From Dysgonomonadaceae bacterium PH5-43 (GTDB lineage: Bacteria; Bacteroidota; Bacteroidia; Bacteroidales; Azobacteroidaceae), in the NCBI GenBank assembly GCA_029916745.1, contig JARXWK010000010.1, forward strand, positions 1-64,000: a DNA stretch of 64,000 nucleotides, given 5' to 3'. A program made the position numbers and the translations under genes. Below are positions 7,151 through 16,160 of the stretch, piece by piece (positions within the stretch are counted from its first letter, which is position 1; each line of letters starts with the position of its first letter). Below the pieces are notes generated by a model. It did not search any database. It was not told the DNA's origin and worked only from the letters and a program-made list of their open reading frames with translations.

Positions 7151-9145
7151 TTATCTTTTAGCTCTTAAGCTGTCCCAAGTTAGGTAAGCAATAAGGGCAA
7201 CATAAACCAATACTGCAACCCATTGCGAGCCTACTTTCTCTAACCAAGTTTCGTTTAAGAAGTCGAATCCAGCAAAGCGTATAGCAACGCTTACTACTCC
7301 CATTAAAGCACCACCAGCTATAAAGCCAGAAGCAAGCAGAGTTCCTCTATCAAGGCGAGCTTTATTAACTGCTTCGTCTTTACTGCGAGAGCTTACAAAC
7401 CAAGCTATTGCACCTCCAATCATTAAAGGAAGATTTAGTTCTATAGGAATAAACATTCCAAGAGCAAAAGCCAATGCAGGTATTTTAAGGAAATAAAGAA
7501 TAATAGCTATAACAGCTCCTATGCCATAAAGCAACCAAGGCGCACCAGCTCCCGACATAAGAGGATCAATAACAGCGGCCATAGCATTTGCTTGTGGAGC
7601 AACTAAACTGTTGTCGCCCGTAAATCCATAAGTTTTGTTAAGTATCATAATAACACCAGCAACGGTAGCTGCCGATACTATTGCACCTAAAAATTTCCAA
7701 CCTTCTTGCTTGGCAGGCGTAGTGCCTAACCAATATCCTATCTTTAAGTCGGTAATAAATCCTCCTGCCATAGACAAAGCGGTGCAAACAACGCCTCCCA
7801 TAATAAGGGCGGCTAACATACCAGAAGTACCTTTTAGTCCTACGGCTACAAGAACTACCGAAGCAAGAATAAGAGTCATTAAAGTCATACCAGAAACTGG
7901 GTTAGTTCCAACAATAGCGATAGCATTAGCCGCCACTGTTGTAAACAAGAATGCTATAACGGTTACTAATAGCCAACCAACCAATGCGTATAGTATATTG
8001 TGTATAACTCCGAAATAAAAGAATGCAAGAATAACAAGAAGAGTGATTACACTGGCTATAGAAATAAACTTCATCGAAAGGTCGCGTTGAGTACGTTTAA
8101 CTTCTTTGTTAACATCAGAGTCTTTGCCTTTAAGTTCTTTGCCAGCTAATCCGACAGCACTTTTTATTACTCCCCAAGAGTTGATAATTCCTATTACTCC
8201 CGCCATCGCTATTCCACCTATACCAACAGAGCGAGCATATTCTTTGAATATCATTTCGGGTTCCATATCTCCAATAGTTGTTGTGATATTAGGATTCCAC
8301 ATATTTAAGACTTCGCCTCCCCATATCATATTCATTATAGGAATAACCAAGAACCATACAAGAAAAGAACCACAACAGATAATTGTAGCATATTTCAAAC
8401 CAACAATATAACCAAGTCCGAGTACGGCAGCTCCTGAGTTTACTTTGAATACAAACTTAAACTTCTCGGCAATAGTTTCGCCGAAAGGAAGTATACGAGA
8501 AGATATAACCTCGTTCCACCAACCGAATGTAGCAGCAATAAAGTCGTACAAACCTCCGATAAGCCCGGCAAAGATTAATGGCTTAGCCTGACTTCCACCT
8601 TTTTCTCCAGAAATAAGAACTTGTGTAGTTGCTGTAGCTTCAGGAAATGGATACTTGCCGTGCATATCTTTTACAAAGTATTTACGGAATGGAATAAGGA
8701 ATAATATACCCAAAACACCACCAAGTGCAGAACTGAAAAATACTTGCCAGAAGTTTACCGCCATATCGGGATACTTGGCTTGAAGAATATAAATAGCAGG
8801 AAGTGTGAAGATAGCACCTGCTACTATAACTCCCGAACTTGAGCCTATCGACTGTATTATAACATTTTCACCTAAAGCATTTTTTCGTTTTAACGAGCTT
8901 GATAATCCTACGGCAATAATAGCAATAGGTATTGCGGCTTCAAATACTTGTCCTACCTTGAGACCGAGGTATGCGGCGGCGGCAGAAAACAAAACTGCCA
9001 TTAAGATTCCCCAGATAACCGACCAAGGGGTTACTTCCTTATAGGTCTTGTTATGCGACATTACGGGTTCGTACTCTTCTCCTGGTTTTAACTCTCGGTT
9101 AGCATTATCGGGCAATCCGGGAAGCTTTTCTGTGTCTTTGTTCAT
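7151..9145 (-). CDS. OPT-family oligopeptide transporter
   Basis: Inner-membrane secondary transporter of the OPT/YSL superfamily, which moves small peptides or metal chelates into the cell with protons. 664 residues with roughly 15-16 hydrophobic segments, the normal size for bacterial members. Family marks seen: TPWSVIWGILMAVLFSAAAAYLGLKVGQVFEAAIP near the N terminus (residues 40-75), GKYPFPEATATTQVLISGEKGG (about 160-180), SWGVIKSA, and the NAIAIVGTNPVSGMT segment. A short polar N-terminal tail precedes the first helix. It has its own promoter (9181-9211) and reads away from recR. The substrate is not readable from the sequence. Confidence 0.92.
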   Translation of the reverse strand: MNKDTEKLPGLPDNANRELKPGEEYEPVMSHNKTYKEVTPWSVIWGILMAVLFSAAAAYLGLKVGQVFEAAIPIAIIAVGLSSSLKRKNALGENVIIQSIGSSSGVIVAGAIFTLPAIYILQAKYPDMAVNFWQVFFSSALGGVLGILFLIPFRKYFVKDMHGKYPFPEATATTQVLISGEKGGSQAKPLIFAGLIGGLYDFIAATFGWWNEVISSRILPFGETIAEKFKFVFKVNSGAAVLGLGYIVGLKYATIICCGSFLVWFLVIPIMNMIWGGEVLNMWNPNITTTIGDMEPEMIFKEYARSVGIGGIAMAGVIGIINSWGVIKSAVGLAGKELKGKDSDVNKEVKRTQRDLSMKFISIASVITLLVILAFFYFGVIHNILYALVGWLLVTVIAFLFTTVAANAIAIVGTNPVSGMTLMTLILASVVLVAVGLKGTSGMLAALIMGGVVCTALSMAGGFITDLKIGYWLGTTPAKQEGWKFLGAIVSAATVAGVIMILNKTYGFTGDNSLVAPQANAMAAVIDPLMSGAGAPWLLYGIGAVIAIILYFLKIPALAFALGMFIPIELNLPLMIGGAIAWFVSSRSKDEAVNKARLDRGTLLASGFIAGGALMGVVSVAIRFAGFDFLNETWLEKVGSQWVAVLVYVALIAYLTWDSLRAKR

Positions 9146-9180
9146 ATTATTAAATGATTGTTTGTAAATGTTTCAGATAA

Positions 9181-9211
9181 CAAAAGTAAAACAAAACGAG
9201 CAAAGAACAAA
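9181..9211 (-). promoter_or_regulatory. Promoter of the OPT transporter gene
   Basis: On the minus strand TTTG (9211-9208), exactly 19 bases, then TACTTTTG (9188-9181). Start codon at 9145. Confidence 0.8.
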
Positions 9212-9229
9212 TAATTGTAAAAAAACAGT

Positions 9230-9237
9230 TACTTTTG
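9230..9237 (+). promoter_or_regulatory. -7 box of the recR operon
   Basis: TACTTTTG fits TAnnTTTG. No good -33 TTTG at the usual distance. It overlaps an upstream in-frame extension of recR and so argues for the ATG at 9268. Confidence 0.55.
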
Positions 9238-9267
9238 TACGAAGTTATTATACGAAATAGAAGAAGA

Positions 9268-9891
9268 ATGACAAATAAATACCCATCGGCTTTGCTCGAA
9301 AATGCAGTGAACGAATTTGCCAAACTTCCCGGTATAGGCAGAAAAACAGCTTTACGTCTTGTGCTTCATTCATTAAAACGTTCGGTAGAAGAGGTTGAGG
9401 CTTTTGGAAATGCTATGATAAATCTTCGTAACGATGTGAACTACTGTAAAGTATGCCACAATATATGCGACGATGAAGTCTGCGATATTTGCAGCGACCC
9501 ATCGCGCGACTCTTCTTTGGTTTGTGTGGTAGAGAATATAAAAGAAGTAATGGCTATTGAGAATACAGGGCAATTCAGAGGATTGTACCACGTGCTTGGT
9601 GGAATTATATCTCCGATGGAAGGGATAGGACCTTCTAACTTAGAAATAAATAGTTTGGTAGAAAGGGTAGGTGAGGATAATGTAAAAGAAATTATTCTTG
9701 CTCTTAGCACAACAATGGAGGGCGATACAACCAACTTTTACATATATCGAAAACTTGCCGATAAAGACGTTAAAGTATCTGTGATAGCTCGTGGTGTTTC
9801 TATAGGTGATGAAATAGAGTATGCAGATGAAATTACACTCGGTCGTTCTATCGTTAATAGAACTAACTTTAAAGACTCTTTGAAAGTATAA
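9268..9891 (+). CDS. recR: Recombination mediator protein RecR
   Basis: RecR of the RecFOR pathway, which loads RecA at gapped DNA. 207 residues, family-normal. Seen: N-terminal helix-hairpin-helix [16 protein letters not shown] (about 20-35), a four-cysteine zinc finger with [16 protein letters not shown] (about 57-72), and the Toprim domain from [26 protein letters not shown] to the C-terminal Walker-like [22 protein letters not shown]. The longer open frame from 9235 begins inside the promoter region, so the ATG at 9268 preceded by a purine-rich AGAAGAAG is chosen. First gene of a three-gene operon with the HAD phosphatase and aminotransferase. Confidence 0.96.
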   Translation: MTNKYPSALLENAVNEFAKLPGIGRKTALRLVLHSLKRSVEEVEAFGNAMINLRNDVNYCKVCHNICDDEVCDICSDPSRDSSLVCVVENIKEVMAIENTGQFRGLYHVLGGIISPMEGIGPSNLEINSLVERVGEDNVKEIILALSTTMEGDTTNFYIYRKLADKDVKVSVIARGVSIGDEIEYADEITLGRSIVNRTNFKDSLKV

Positions 9892-9911
9892 ATTAAAACA
9901 TATAAAGTATT

Positions 9912-10367
9912 ATGACTATTGCTGTAGATTTTGATGGAACCATTGTAGAACACGAATATCCGAAGATAGGTAAACCTATACCTTTTGCGATAGATGTTCT
10001 GAAAAAATTACAACAGGAAGAACAACATATCCTGATATTGTGGACAATGAGAGAGGGTGCGCTTCTTCAGGAAGCAATAGATTATTGTGAAGCTAAAGGT
10101 TTAACTTTTTATGCTCACAATAAAAACTTCCCTAAAGAGGAGTATGAAGAAGGTTCTCCTCGTAAACTTGGCGTGGATTTATTTATAGACGACAGAAATG
10201 TTGGTGGACTACCCGATTGGGGAGTTATATATAGAGTTATAAAATCAGGACGAAACAGTTTCGATGGTATAGAAAACATAATGGAGAAGTCTCGTAAACA
10301 AAATAAAAAGAATTGGCTAATATCTTTAGGCGAAGCTTGGGATAGAGCAAGAGGACGTAGTTATTAA
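9912..10367 (+). CDS. HAD-superfamily phosphatase, BT0820-like
   Basis: Small cytoplasmic phosphohydrolase, 151 residues, with the HAD fold. Motif I is AVDFDGTIVEHEYP (Asp6 nucleophile, Asp8), motif II is the LWTMREG region (T at about 45), and motif IV is DLFIDDRNVGG (about 94-104). There is no large cap domain, and the compact form resembles the Bacteroides BT0820-type structural-genomics family. The natural substrate is unknown. 20 bases after recR and 5 bases before the aminotransferase gene, so co-transcribed with both. No signal peptide. Confidence 0.85.
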   Translation: MTIAVDFDGTIVEHEYPKIGKPIPFAIDVLKKLQQEEQHILILWTMREGALLQEAIDYCEAKGLTFYAHNKNFPKEEYEEGSPRKLGVDLFIDDRNVGGLPDWGVIYRVIKSGRNSFDGIENIMEKSRKQNKKNWLISLGEAWDRARGRSY

Positions 10368-10372
10368 TTAAT

Positions 10373-11680
10373 ATGAAAATCCCAGTAGAACAAGAGATTA
10401 TACAAGAGGCTATAGACGAATTGTATATTAAAGACTTCTCGAAAGCTACAATTAGAGAAGTAGTGGCCGTTGCAACAAAAATAGAAAAACAAACAGGTTT
10501 AGAGTTTATCCATATGGAAATGGGAGTTCCTGGACTTCCTGCCGACGAAATAGGTGTTAATGCCGAAATTAATGCTTTGAAGAATGGTGTAGCATCTATA
10601 TATCCTGTACTTGATGGACTGCCAGAGTTAAAGAGCGAAGCATCTCGCTTCATCAAAGCATTTATCGACTTAGATATATCTTCTAATGCTTGTATTCCTG
10701 TGGTTGGTTCTATGCAAGGAACATTTATGTCGTTCTTAGTTGCCGGACAATGCGACGAGAAGAAAGATACTATTTTGTTTATAGACCCTGGTTTCCCAGT
10801 TCAGAAACAACAGGCTGTAGTATTAGGTTATAAATACGAAACATTTGATGTGTATGATTATCGAGGTGATAAACTAAAAGATAAACTCGAATCGTACCTT
10901 TCTAAAGGTAATATCGCTTGTGTTATATACTCTAATCCTAACAATCCGGCTTGGTTTTGTCTTAAAGATTCAGAACTAAAAACTATAGGAGACCTTGCTA
11001 ATAAATACGATACAATAGTTATAGAAGACTTGGCTTATTTCGCTATGGATTTCCGTCGCGACTTAGGAACTCCGTTTGAAGCTCCATTTCAGGTTAGTGT
11101 GGGTAAATATACCGATAACTATTTGTTGCTTATCTCTGGCTCTAAAGCATTTAGTTATGCTGGTGAGCGTATCGCTATAGTTGCAATATCTGACAAGCTA
11201 TATAATCGTAATTACGATGGTTTAATAAAACGTTATGGAAGTGGTACTTTTGGTAGTGTTTTTGTTCACCGTGTGTTTTACGGAATAACAGCGGGAGCTC
11301 CTCACGCTGCTCAATATGCTTTGGCTGCTATGATGAAAGCTGCATCCGATGGTAAGTTTCGTTTCTTAGAAGATGTAAAAGAGTATGGAAGAAGAGCTCG
11401 TAAGCTAAAAGAGATATTCCTTAAATATGGATTTAAGATTGTTTATGATAATGATTTAGGAGAGGATATTGCTGATGGTTTCTACTTTACTATATCTTAT
11501 CCAGGAATGACAGGCGGACAACTTATGGCTGCTTTAGTTCCTTATGGTATTACCGCCATATCGTTAGATACAACAGGTAGTAAGCAAGACGGACTTAGAG
11601 CTTGTACATCTTTTATTAAAGATAATCAATATGCTTTGCTCGACGAACGATTAGCAGCCTTCGTTAAAGAATTAAGATAA
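10373..11680 (+). CDS. PLP-dependent class I/II aminotransferase
   Basis: Cytoplasmic fold-type I aminotransferase, 435 residues. Seen: HMEMGVPGLPADEIG near residue 50, VVGSMQGTFMSFLVAGQ (cofactor phosphate region), IYSNPNNPAWFCL (the NPNNP motif, about 186), the VIEDLAYFAMD Asp-Tyr pair, and LLISGSKAFSYAGERIA where the lysine of SGSKAFS binds PLP and the downstream R anchors its phosphate. The closing TISYPGMTGGQLMAALVPYGITAISL fits the small domain. Amino-acid specificity cannot be read; relatives in Bacteroidota are annotated only generically. Last gene of the recR operon, followed by a strong terminator at 11714. Confidence 0.9.
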   Translation: MKIPVEQEIIQEAIDELYIKDFSKATIREVVAVATKIEKQTGLEFIHMEMGVPGLPADEIGVNAEINALKNGVASIYPVLDGLPELKSEASRFIKAFIDLDISSNACIPVVGSMQGTFMSFLVAGQCDEKKDTILFIDPGFPVQKQQAVVLGYKYETFDVYDYRGDKLKDKLESYLSKGNIACVIYSNPNNPAWFCLKDSELKTIGDLANKYDTIVIEDLAYFAMDFRRDLGTPFEAPFQVSVGKYTDNYLLLISGSKAFSYAGERIAIVAISDKLYNRNYDGLIKRYGSGTFGSVFVHRVFYGITAGAPHAAQYALAAMMKAASDGKFRFLEDVKEYGRRARKLKEIFLKYGFKIVYDNDLGEDIADGFYFTISYPGMTGGQLMAALVPYGITAISLDTTGSKQDGLRACTSFIKDNQYALLDERLAAFVKELR

Positions 11681-11713
11681 TAGTATAGATCTAAACTTTA
11701 GTTTGTAAATAAT

Positions 11714-11752
11714 AAGAGGGTGTGTCTAAACGGAGGAAAGACACACCCTCTT
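11714..11752. terminator. Bidirectional terminator, 14-bp perfect stem
   Basis: AAGAGGGTGTGTCT (11714-11727) pairs fully with AGACACACCCTCTT (11739-11752) over an 11-base loop, with T-rich sequence after it on the plus strand. Separates the aminotransferase gene from the convergent gene ending at 11760. Confidence 0.9.
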
Positions 11753-11759
11753 GTTGTTT

Positions 11760-12590
11760 TTATTCTTTTAAAGTATAAATGAATAATATAGGATTATCGT
11801 CTTCTTTCATAGTTTTGACAACCTCTTTTACCCTTGATTCAAAATCTTTATTCTTGAAATCTTTATTCGCTAACACATATTTATATATCAATAACATATC
11901 AGCAGCGTCTAAATAATCAATAATCTTATTGTCAATTATTTTCTTTACTCTGATTTGCATATCATCAAGTATATCTCCACTGCTATAAGGCTTTTCAGAG
12001 TAACGTATTGCTTTCGTCTTTGTGTTGTACAAACAATTATATCCACTTTTAACTGTTTTTATGTTTAGAAATAGATAGTTATTTGTTGCGTTTATGCTAT
12101 TCAATCCAATTATAGCATTACCTGAATTGTCCTCGTAGAGTTTGTTTATTTCATTTATAGAGTATATAGCACGAGGATCTTTGTATTCAATTTTCCATTC
12201 GGCTATTGCATTGTCTTCTCTATTTAATTTGTATATAATATCTTCATTGCCTGAATAAATAATAAGAGCTTCTTGATTATCATTATAAATAGAATATACA
12301 GAGCCGTTTAATCCCATACGTTCATAATCTTTATCAAAAGGAAGGTGCGTTTTGTAGGTATAATCAGTAAATGCACGAGAGAATAGCAAGTATTTACCCT
12401 TATTACTATTACTATAGTTATTCCAATAATATAGAGTGTTGTTTATCGAAAAAATATCCATAGACCAAATATCATTTAATACTTGTTTTTCTGATATAAA
12501 GTTGCCGGATAAGTCGTAGGTTATTTCTTTATTACTTAAATTATCAATTACAAGAATGGAAGAGTCAGTCACGGTCATAGATGTTGGCAT
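11760..12590 (-). pseudogene. 5'-truncated 6-bladed beta-propeller protein gene
   Basis: 276 codons whose product looks like the C-terminal two thirds of the Bacteroidota 6-bladed beta-propeller lipoproteins (DUF4934/DUF5128-like): repeated strands such as SSILVIDNLSNKEITYDLSGNFI, EALIIYSGNEDIIYKLN and NAIAEWKIEYKDPRAIYSI, then a helical C-terminal tail from about residue 210. Intact relatives start with a lipoprotein signal peptide and one or two more blades; here the frame begins abruptly with MPTSMTVTDSS and no signal peptide. An AGGAGA stretch lies upstream, so a shortened protein may still be made. The family call is an inference; function of the family is unknown. Confidence 0.5.
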
Positions 12591-12664
12591 TTAGTATCTA
12601 TCTGTTTTCTCCTAAAAATACAAAGCTGCATTCTTGGTAGTCTTTATATAGATAAGAGATATCT

Positions 12665-12707
12665 AATAACACTACGAGCCGCAAATTTTGCGGCTCGTAG
12701 TGTTATT
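12665..12707. terminator. 21-bp perfect hairpin downstream of the efflux operon
   Basis: A perfect inverted repeat centred on 12686, with AATAACACTACGAGCCGC in the left arm. It lies 14 bases after the stop of the PII-like gene (minus strand). The T-tract is weak, but position and strength fit a transcription end for the 19.3-12.7 kb operon. Confidence 0.75.
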
Positions 12708-12720
12708 AAGATTTATCCTC

Positions 12721-13014
12721 TTAAACGAAAGTTTCAACATTCCACACAAAAGCGTGAATACCTAACATTTCGGCTTCTTTATCTAATTCGTGAATTTTCT
12801 GAAGAAGACTATCTACTTTTTCATCTGGGATAACTGCAAGGATAGAAGAGTTAAGAGTAGGCCAGGCGTGGTCGCCATAATGAGGCTGCCCTCCATTAGT
12901 GCCTCTGCCTTGAACCTCTTCCCACATAGTGAAACCTCTGATACTCATACGGTCTAAAATTTCAACCAGGCGAGCTTTGTTCGCCTGATTGAATGGAATA
13001 AAAACTGCTTTCAT
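12721..13014 (-). CDS. PII-like small protein linked to an RND pump
   Basis: 97-residue cytoplasmic protein with the ferredoxin-like beta-alpha-beta pattern of PII/CutA-like trimers: MKAVFIPFNQANKARLVEILDRM, a T-loop-like polar insertion WEEVQGRGTNGGQPHYGDHAW (about 31-51), then SSILAVIPDEKVDSLLQKIHELDKEA. Classical PII uridylylation Tyr in its T-loop is not evident. Its start codon overlaps the RND gene stop by one base (TAATG), so translation is coupled. Such PII-like proteins commonly sit beside membrane transporters and tune them by binding a small ligand; a role in gating or sensing for this pump is inferred. No metal-binding cysteines. Confidence 0.75.
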   Translation of the reverse strand: MKAVFIPFNQANKARLVEILDRMSIRGFTMWEEVQGRGTNGGQPHYGDHAWPTLNSSILAVIPDEKVDSLLQKIHELDKEAEMLGIHAFVWNVETFV

Positions 13015-16000
13015 TATCTGTTTTTGAATTTATTAGCGTGTTTACGTCTGTTGTTCCTTACTCCGAAAGATGCAAATATAGAATATAATGCAGGAACATA
13101 TATCAATGTAAGTATAGTAGAGAATGTAAGTCCGAATACGATAGCCACACCCATAGGTTGCCACATTTCAGAACCTGCACCTCTTGGTATTGCTAAAGGA
13201 ATCATACCTAAAACGGTAGTTGCAGTAGTCATAAGAATAGGACGAAGTCTTGAACGACCACCATCTATAACGGCTTTATCTATCGACATACCACGTTCTC
13301 TGTTTAAGTTCATATAGTCGATCATCACAATACCGTTTTTCACAACTATACCCAGAAGCATTACCATACCAATCATACCCATCAAACTTATAGGTTGACC
13401 TGTGATTACTAATCCTAATACAACCCCAGCAAATCCGAATAAGATAGAAACAATGATTATAAAAGGATAAGTTAACGATTCAAATTGAGCTGCCATCACA
13501 ATGTATACCAATATAACGCAGATAATCATCAATAAACCTAAGTCACCAAATGTTTCTTGTTGGTCTTCAAACGAACCACCTATTTGTAGACCTATATCAG
13601 AAGGAATAGTACCATCTTCTCTAAGTTCTTTTATAACAGCATTAGTGCCTGCTACAACATCACTTAAACTTGCATTGTAGATAGAACCAGTAACTTTGTT
13701 TACGCGCTGGCGGTTTTCACGGTCAATCTGAGGCAAAGTGCTTTTTTCTATAACTTTACCTAATTCTTTAACACGTATACCTTTTCCTTGATTGTTGTAA
13801 ACAATAATGTTTTCTACTTCTTCAATAGATTTACGGTGAGATTCGTCGTAACGAACTTTAATGTCGTACTCTTCACCATCTTCACGGAATTTAGTAGTGT
13901 TGAAACCGTTAATACGGTTACGAACATAATTAGCAACAGTTGCCGAGTTTAGTCCGTTTTCAGCCAACTTAGTTCTGTCTAGCTCTATTTGATATTCCGT
14001 ACGGTAATCTTCACGACTTACAATAAGGTCTCTTAAACCATTTACTTCCGATAATTTAGTTTTTAATTGTTCTGCAATATTATCAGTCAGAGCAAGGTCG
14101 TAACCATATATTTCAACTTCTACTGTACTTGCGCCAGAGCCCATACCTCCACTACCACCAGGTGTAACGGTGTATTTATCTATAAGAGGCATATTATCGA
14201 AGTCTTTACGAAGTAAATCTCCCACATCGTATATACTACGGTCGCGTTCGTCTGCATCTACAAATCGCATACGCATAGATATAAGGTTAGAAGCATTAGC
14301 TTGCATAGATGCGAAAGTATTGTCTTCGTCTGCCTGACCAACAGTGAATTGGAATGTACTTATTTCAGGATATTTTTCTTTAATAAGTTTATCTATTTCA
14401 ATGGCTGTTTCTCTTGCAGCTTCCATACGCGTACCTGTTTGAAGATATGCAGTAGCCTGAATCATAGAGTTATCAGAAGCAGGCATAAAGTCTGATTTGA
14501 TAACCATAGCACCAGGTATGATTATTATAAGGAAAGAAGCGAAACAAGCTAAGAACGTTTTCCAACGATTACGCACACACCAATTAACAACCTTAGCATA
14601 GAAGTTGTCTAATCTGTCTAATGAGCGTCCGATAGGAGCGTATAAACGGTCGAAGAATTTACCTTGTGTTGTTGTTAATTTTAATATCTGAGAACAAAGC
14701 ATAGGTGTAAGAGATAGAGCGACTATAGTAGACGCTGTAACCATAATAGTTACCATCCAACCTAATGGTTTGAACATTACACCAGCCAACCCTGTAGTTA
14801 ATGTAAGAGGGAAGAACACTGCAACAATGGTAAGAGTAGATGCTATAACCGCAACACCAACCTCGTTGGTAGCGTGAATAGCAGCTTCTTTAGGAGCACT
14901 TCCTCGTTCAATGTGTTTAGTTATATTTTCTAATACTACAATGGCATCGTCAACCACAAGCCCGATTGCTATAGACAGAGATGATAGCGTGATGATATTT
15001 AAACTTTCGCCCACCGCCATAAGGTAGATAAACGAACATATCAAAGATATAGGAATTGTAATGATAACTATAAAGGTAGCGCGCCAACGTCCTAAGAAGA
15101 ACATTACTACTATTATTACGAATAACATTGCAAGTAATATAGTTTCCGAAAGACTCGAGATAGAATCTTTAATAAAGTCGGAACTGTCCATAATCATCGA
15201 CAACTGAATGTCGGGTGGAAGTGTTTCTTGCAATTCGGGCATCATAGTGTTGATAGTGTTAGCTATATTCACTGTATTTGCTCCCGATTGCTTTTGTACA
15301 ACTATTGTAGCACCCTTAACTCCATTAGTATAAGACTCTTGAACTCGCGATTCGATAGTGTCGTTGATAGTAGCAACATCGTTTAAGAATATGTTACGTC
15401 CTTCTTTGCTACCTACAACTATTAATCCTAATTGCTCACTTGCTTTAAACTCTCCTTCAACACGTAAAGCGTAAGTTTGAGTACCAATATCGAAGCTACC
15501 TGCAGGAACGTTAAGGTTCTCCATATTTATGGCGTTACCTATTTGCTCAACAGTAAGATTAAACGCTTCAAGCTTTTCAGGATTTACATTAACCTGCACT
15601 TCACGTTGAGGCGCACCAGCAATAGTAACGGCACCAACACCTGCTACACGATTAAGTGGGTTAGCGATTTTATCATCTAAGATTTTATAAAGCGAATTAA
15701 TGCTTGTTGTTGCTGTAGCCGAATATATAACTACAGGTATCATATCGGCACTAAACTTAAAGATAATAGGGTTGGATATTTCGTCGGGTAACGACGATTT
15801 TACCATTTCTATTTTATCTCTAACGTCGTTAGTAGCGTGGTCGATATCTGTACCATAATTAAATTCGAGTATAACCAGCGACATATTATCTTTCGACTGA
15901 GAAGAGATAGTTTTTAAGTTTTCTGTCGAATTCAATGTGTTCTCCATCGGACGGGTTACGTTGGTTTCAATATCCGAAGCACTGGCTCCTGGATATGCCG

Positions 16001-16145
16001 TAATAACCGTAAGCATATTTGTTTCTATGTCAGGAAATAAGTCGATAGACAAACGTGTGTATGAGAAAATCCCCATAAGCACGACTCCTGCGAATATTAA
16101 AGCGGTAGCGATAGGTTTTTTTACCGCTGTTGAATATAAACTCAT
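13014..16145 (-). CDS. RND multidrug efflux permease (AcrB/HAE1-like)
   Basis: Inner-membrane proton-driven exporter, 1043 residues, the usual size for AcrB-type pumps. N terminus SLYSTAVKKPIATALIFAGVVLMGIFSYTRLSIDLFPDIE is the first membrane segment; two periplasmic loops (about 35-330 and 555-870) carry the porter domains. The proton relay is intact: adjacent Asp-Asp in GLVVDDAIVVLENI (TM4, near residue 405) and Lys in MLLGIVVKNGIVMIDY (TM10). Sequence style (YPGASASDIETNVTRPME, GASTVEVEIYG) fits hydrophobe efflux rather than Cus/Czc metal pumps. Second-to-last gene of the operon tetR-OMF-MFP-RND-PII, ending in a one-base overlap with the PII-like gene. Confidence 0.95.
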   Translation of the reverse strand: MSLYSTAVKKPIATALIFAGVVLMGIFSYTRLSIDLFPDIETNMLTVITAYPGASASDIETNVTRPMENTLNSTENLKTISSQSKDNMSLVILEFNYGTDIDHATNDVRDKIEMVKSSLPDEISNPIIFKFSADMIPVVIYSATATTSINSLYKILDDKIANPLNRVAGVGAVTIAGAPQREVQVNVNPEKLEAFNLTVEQIGNAINMENLNVPAGSFDIGTQTYALRVEGEFKASEQLGLIVVGSKEGRNIFLNDVATINDTIESRVQESYTNGVKGATIVVQKQSGANTVNIANTINTMMPELQETLPPDIQLSMIMDSSDFIKDSISSLSETILLAMLFVIIVVMFFLGRWRATFIVIITIPISLICSFIYLMAVGESLNIITLSSLSIAIGLVVDDAIVVLENITKHIERGSAPKEAAIHATNEVGVAVIASTLTIVAVFFPLTLTTGLAGVMFKPLGWMVTIMVTASTIVALSLTPMLCSQILKLTTTQGKFFDRLYAPIGRSLDRLDNFYAKVVNWCVRNRWKTFLACFASFLIIIIPGAMVIKSDFMPASDNSMIQATAYLQTGTRMEAARETAIEIDKLIKEKYPEISTFQFTVGQADEDNTFASMQANASNLISMRMRFVDADERDRSIYDVGDLLRKDFDNMPLIDKYTVTPGGSGGMGSGASTVEVEIYGYDLALTDNIAEQLKTKLSEVNGLRDLIVSREDYRTEYQIELDRTKLAENGLNSATVANYVRNRINGFNTTKFREDGEEYDIKVRYDESHRKSIEEVENIIVYNNQGKGIRVKELGKVIEKSTLPQIDRENRQRVNKVTGSIYNASLSDVVAGTNAVIKELREDGTIPSDIGLQIGGSFEDQQETFGDLGLLMIICVILVYIVMAAQFESLTYPFIIIVSILFGFAGVVLGLVITGQPISLMGMIGMVMLLGIVVKNGIVMIDYMNLNRERGMSIDKAVIDGGRSRLRPILMTTATTVLGMIPLAIPRGAGSEMWQPMGVAIVFGLTFSTILTLIYVPALYSIFASFGVRNNRRKHANKFKNR

Positions 16146-16160
16146 AATTGATTAGTAATA

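Noticed and set aside
7635-8018. Antisense open frame of 127 codons within the OPT gene
   Set aside because: Shadow of the hydrophobic codon pattern on the opposite strand; the OPT protein is complete.
10237-10656. Minus-strand open frame of 139 codons over the HAD/aminotransferase junction
   Set aside because: Antisense to two well-supported genes, Ser-rich without family resemblance.
13014-16145. CusA/CzcA metal-efflux pump
   Set aside because: Despite the PII-like neighbour, the permease lacks the Met-rich metal relay pattern and the adaptor has no metal-binding His/Met-rich tail; AcrB-type motifs fit better.
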